DNA from: an uncultured bacterium
Lineage (GTDB): Bacteria; Gemmatimonadota; Gemmatimonadetes; Palauibacterales; KS3-K002
NCBI GenBank assembly: GCA_947581845.1
Contig: CANPVY010000163.1
Location: 1 to 7,092 of the forward strand
Length of the DNA: 7,092 nucleotides
Reading direction: 5' to 3'
This document shows, piece by piece, positions 6,584 to 7,092 of this stretch. The position numbers and the translations under genes are program-made. The notes beneath the pieces are model-generated. The model was given only the letters and a program-made list of their open reading frames with translations, was not told where the DNA came from and did no database searches. Within the stretch, counting starts at the first letter, position 1; each line of letters starts with the position of its first letter.

Positions 6584-7092
6584 ATTGAATCGGAATGCTC
6601 ACCGAGAACTGGTGCGCCCCCACGTTCGCGTCTTGAAGCGTCAACGGGCCGGACGGCGCCACGATGAAATTCGCCAAGCCCGCCGCATCGGCCGGCAGAA
6701 AGCGGTCCCTGGCCGCGGGTGTCCAGGCCGTGCCCGGCTGGCCCGTCCCGGTGGTCATGCGACCCTGATAGCGCAGCTCGATCTCCGAGAACGTCAGGCT
6801 GACCCCCCAGGTCGGCGTCCACTCGATCCAGCTCTCGTTTTGCCGGCGCCTCCACTCCTGGATCTGATCGATCTGCTCGAGCTCGTAGTCGATCGAGCGC
6901 ACCTGCAGGCCGAGCTGGAGGCCGACGATGTCGATTCGGTAGCCGACGCCTGTGCGGATGAGCGCGTTGGTGAAGCTGAAGTCGTTCTCCACGGTCTTGC
7001 CGCCGACGGGAATTACGCGGCCGCTGACCGAGGTGTCGGGCTCGGCCGCCTCGGCCCAGGTGTCCGCCCAGATGGGCTCGACGATGAGATCG
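6582..7092 (-). CDS. Probable outer-membrane beta-barrel protein, C-terminal part
   Basis: The reading frame is open from the right edge to TGA at 6584-6582, giving 169 residues of a protein whose start lies beyond the window. A GTG at 6992 is internal: the frame continues upstream with plausible coding sequence (DLIVEPIWADTWAEAAEP and on). Alternating polar and hydrophobic residues suggest amphipathic transmembrane beta-strands, for example VGYRIDIVGLQLGLQVRSID, WTPTWGVSLTFSEIELRYQG and the final AHQFSVSIPIQ. The last strand resembles an outer-membrane barrel end, but it finishes in Gln rather than the aromatic residue typical of proteobacterial porins. A hydrophilic loop (QIDQIQEWRRRQNES) would face outward or periplasmic. 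The family is not recognised; an outer-membrane or TonB-related barrel is inferred from pattern only. It converges with the glycine-zipper gene. Confidence 0.6.
   Translation of the reverse strand, partial: DLIVEPIWADTWAEAAEPDTSVSGRVIPVGGKTVENDFSFTNALIRTGVGYRIDIVGLQLGLQVRSIDYELEQIDQIQEWRRRQNESWIEWTPTWGVSLTFSEIELRYQGRMTTGTGQPGTAWTPAARDRFLPADAAGLANFIVAPSGPLTLQDANVGAHQFSVSIPIQ

Overview
The window is GC-rich, gene-dense bacterial chromosome. It holds four complete protein-coding genes, a partial gene at each edge, and five short intergenic gaps of 81 to 197 bases. No RNA gene, insertion sequence or CRISPR array was seen. Most of the proteins look exported, two of them with signal peptides ending in A-Q type junctions. 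With the secreted tricorn-like S41 peptidase, amidohydrolases of the EGHSHL type and a small exported protein with a glycine-rich tail and a WKTVY motif, this style resembles Gemmatimonadota or a neighbouring didermal phylum such as Acidobacteriota. That assignment is inference from gene style, not a measured placement.

Layout: (1) 2-133, plus strand, the tail of a YtcJ-type (family 3) amidohydrolase. (2) 134-330, a gap between convergent genes filled with a degenerate TCGA-rich repeat of 7-base period and a perfect hairpin. (3) 331-1623, minus strand, a secreted metal-dependent amidohydrolase. (4) 1624-1818, a divergent promoter region. (5) 1819-2319, plus strand, a small SnoaL/DUF4440-like probable lipoprotein. 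(6) 2320-2448, a leader with three successive predicted hairpins. (7) 2449-5682, plus strand, a 1077-residue tricorn-type S41 peptidase with signal peptide, beta-propellers, PDZ domain and a complete catalytic set, followed by a strong GC hairpin at 5708-5740. (8) 5874-6500, plus strand, an exported or membrane-anchored protein of unknown function. (9) 6582 to the right edge, minus strand, the C-terminal part of a probable outer-membrane beta-barrel protein.

Taken together, the centre of the window suggests extracytoplasmic peptide catabolism: the tricorn-like peptidase would cut peptides, and the exported amidohydrolase belongs to a superfamily branch that includes dipeptide and N-acyl amino acid hydrolases. 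The functional link is inferred only from proximity and predicted location. I saw no convincing new multi-gene system (defence, mobile or biosynthetic). The least ordinary items are the heptad-periodic intergenic repeat, the structured leader of the peptidase gene and the uncharacterised glycine-zipper protein.
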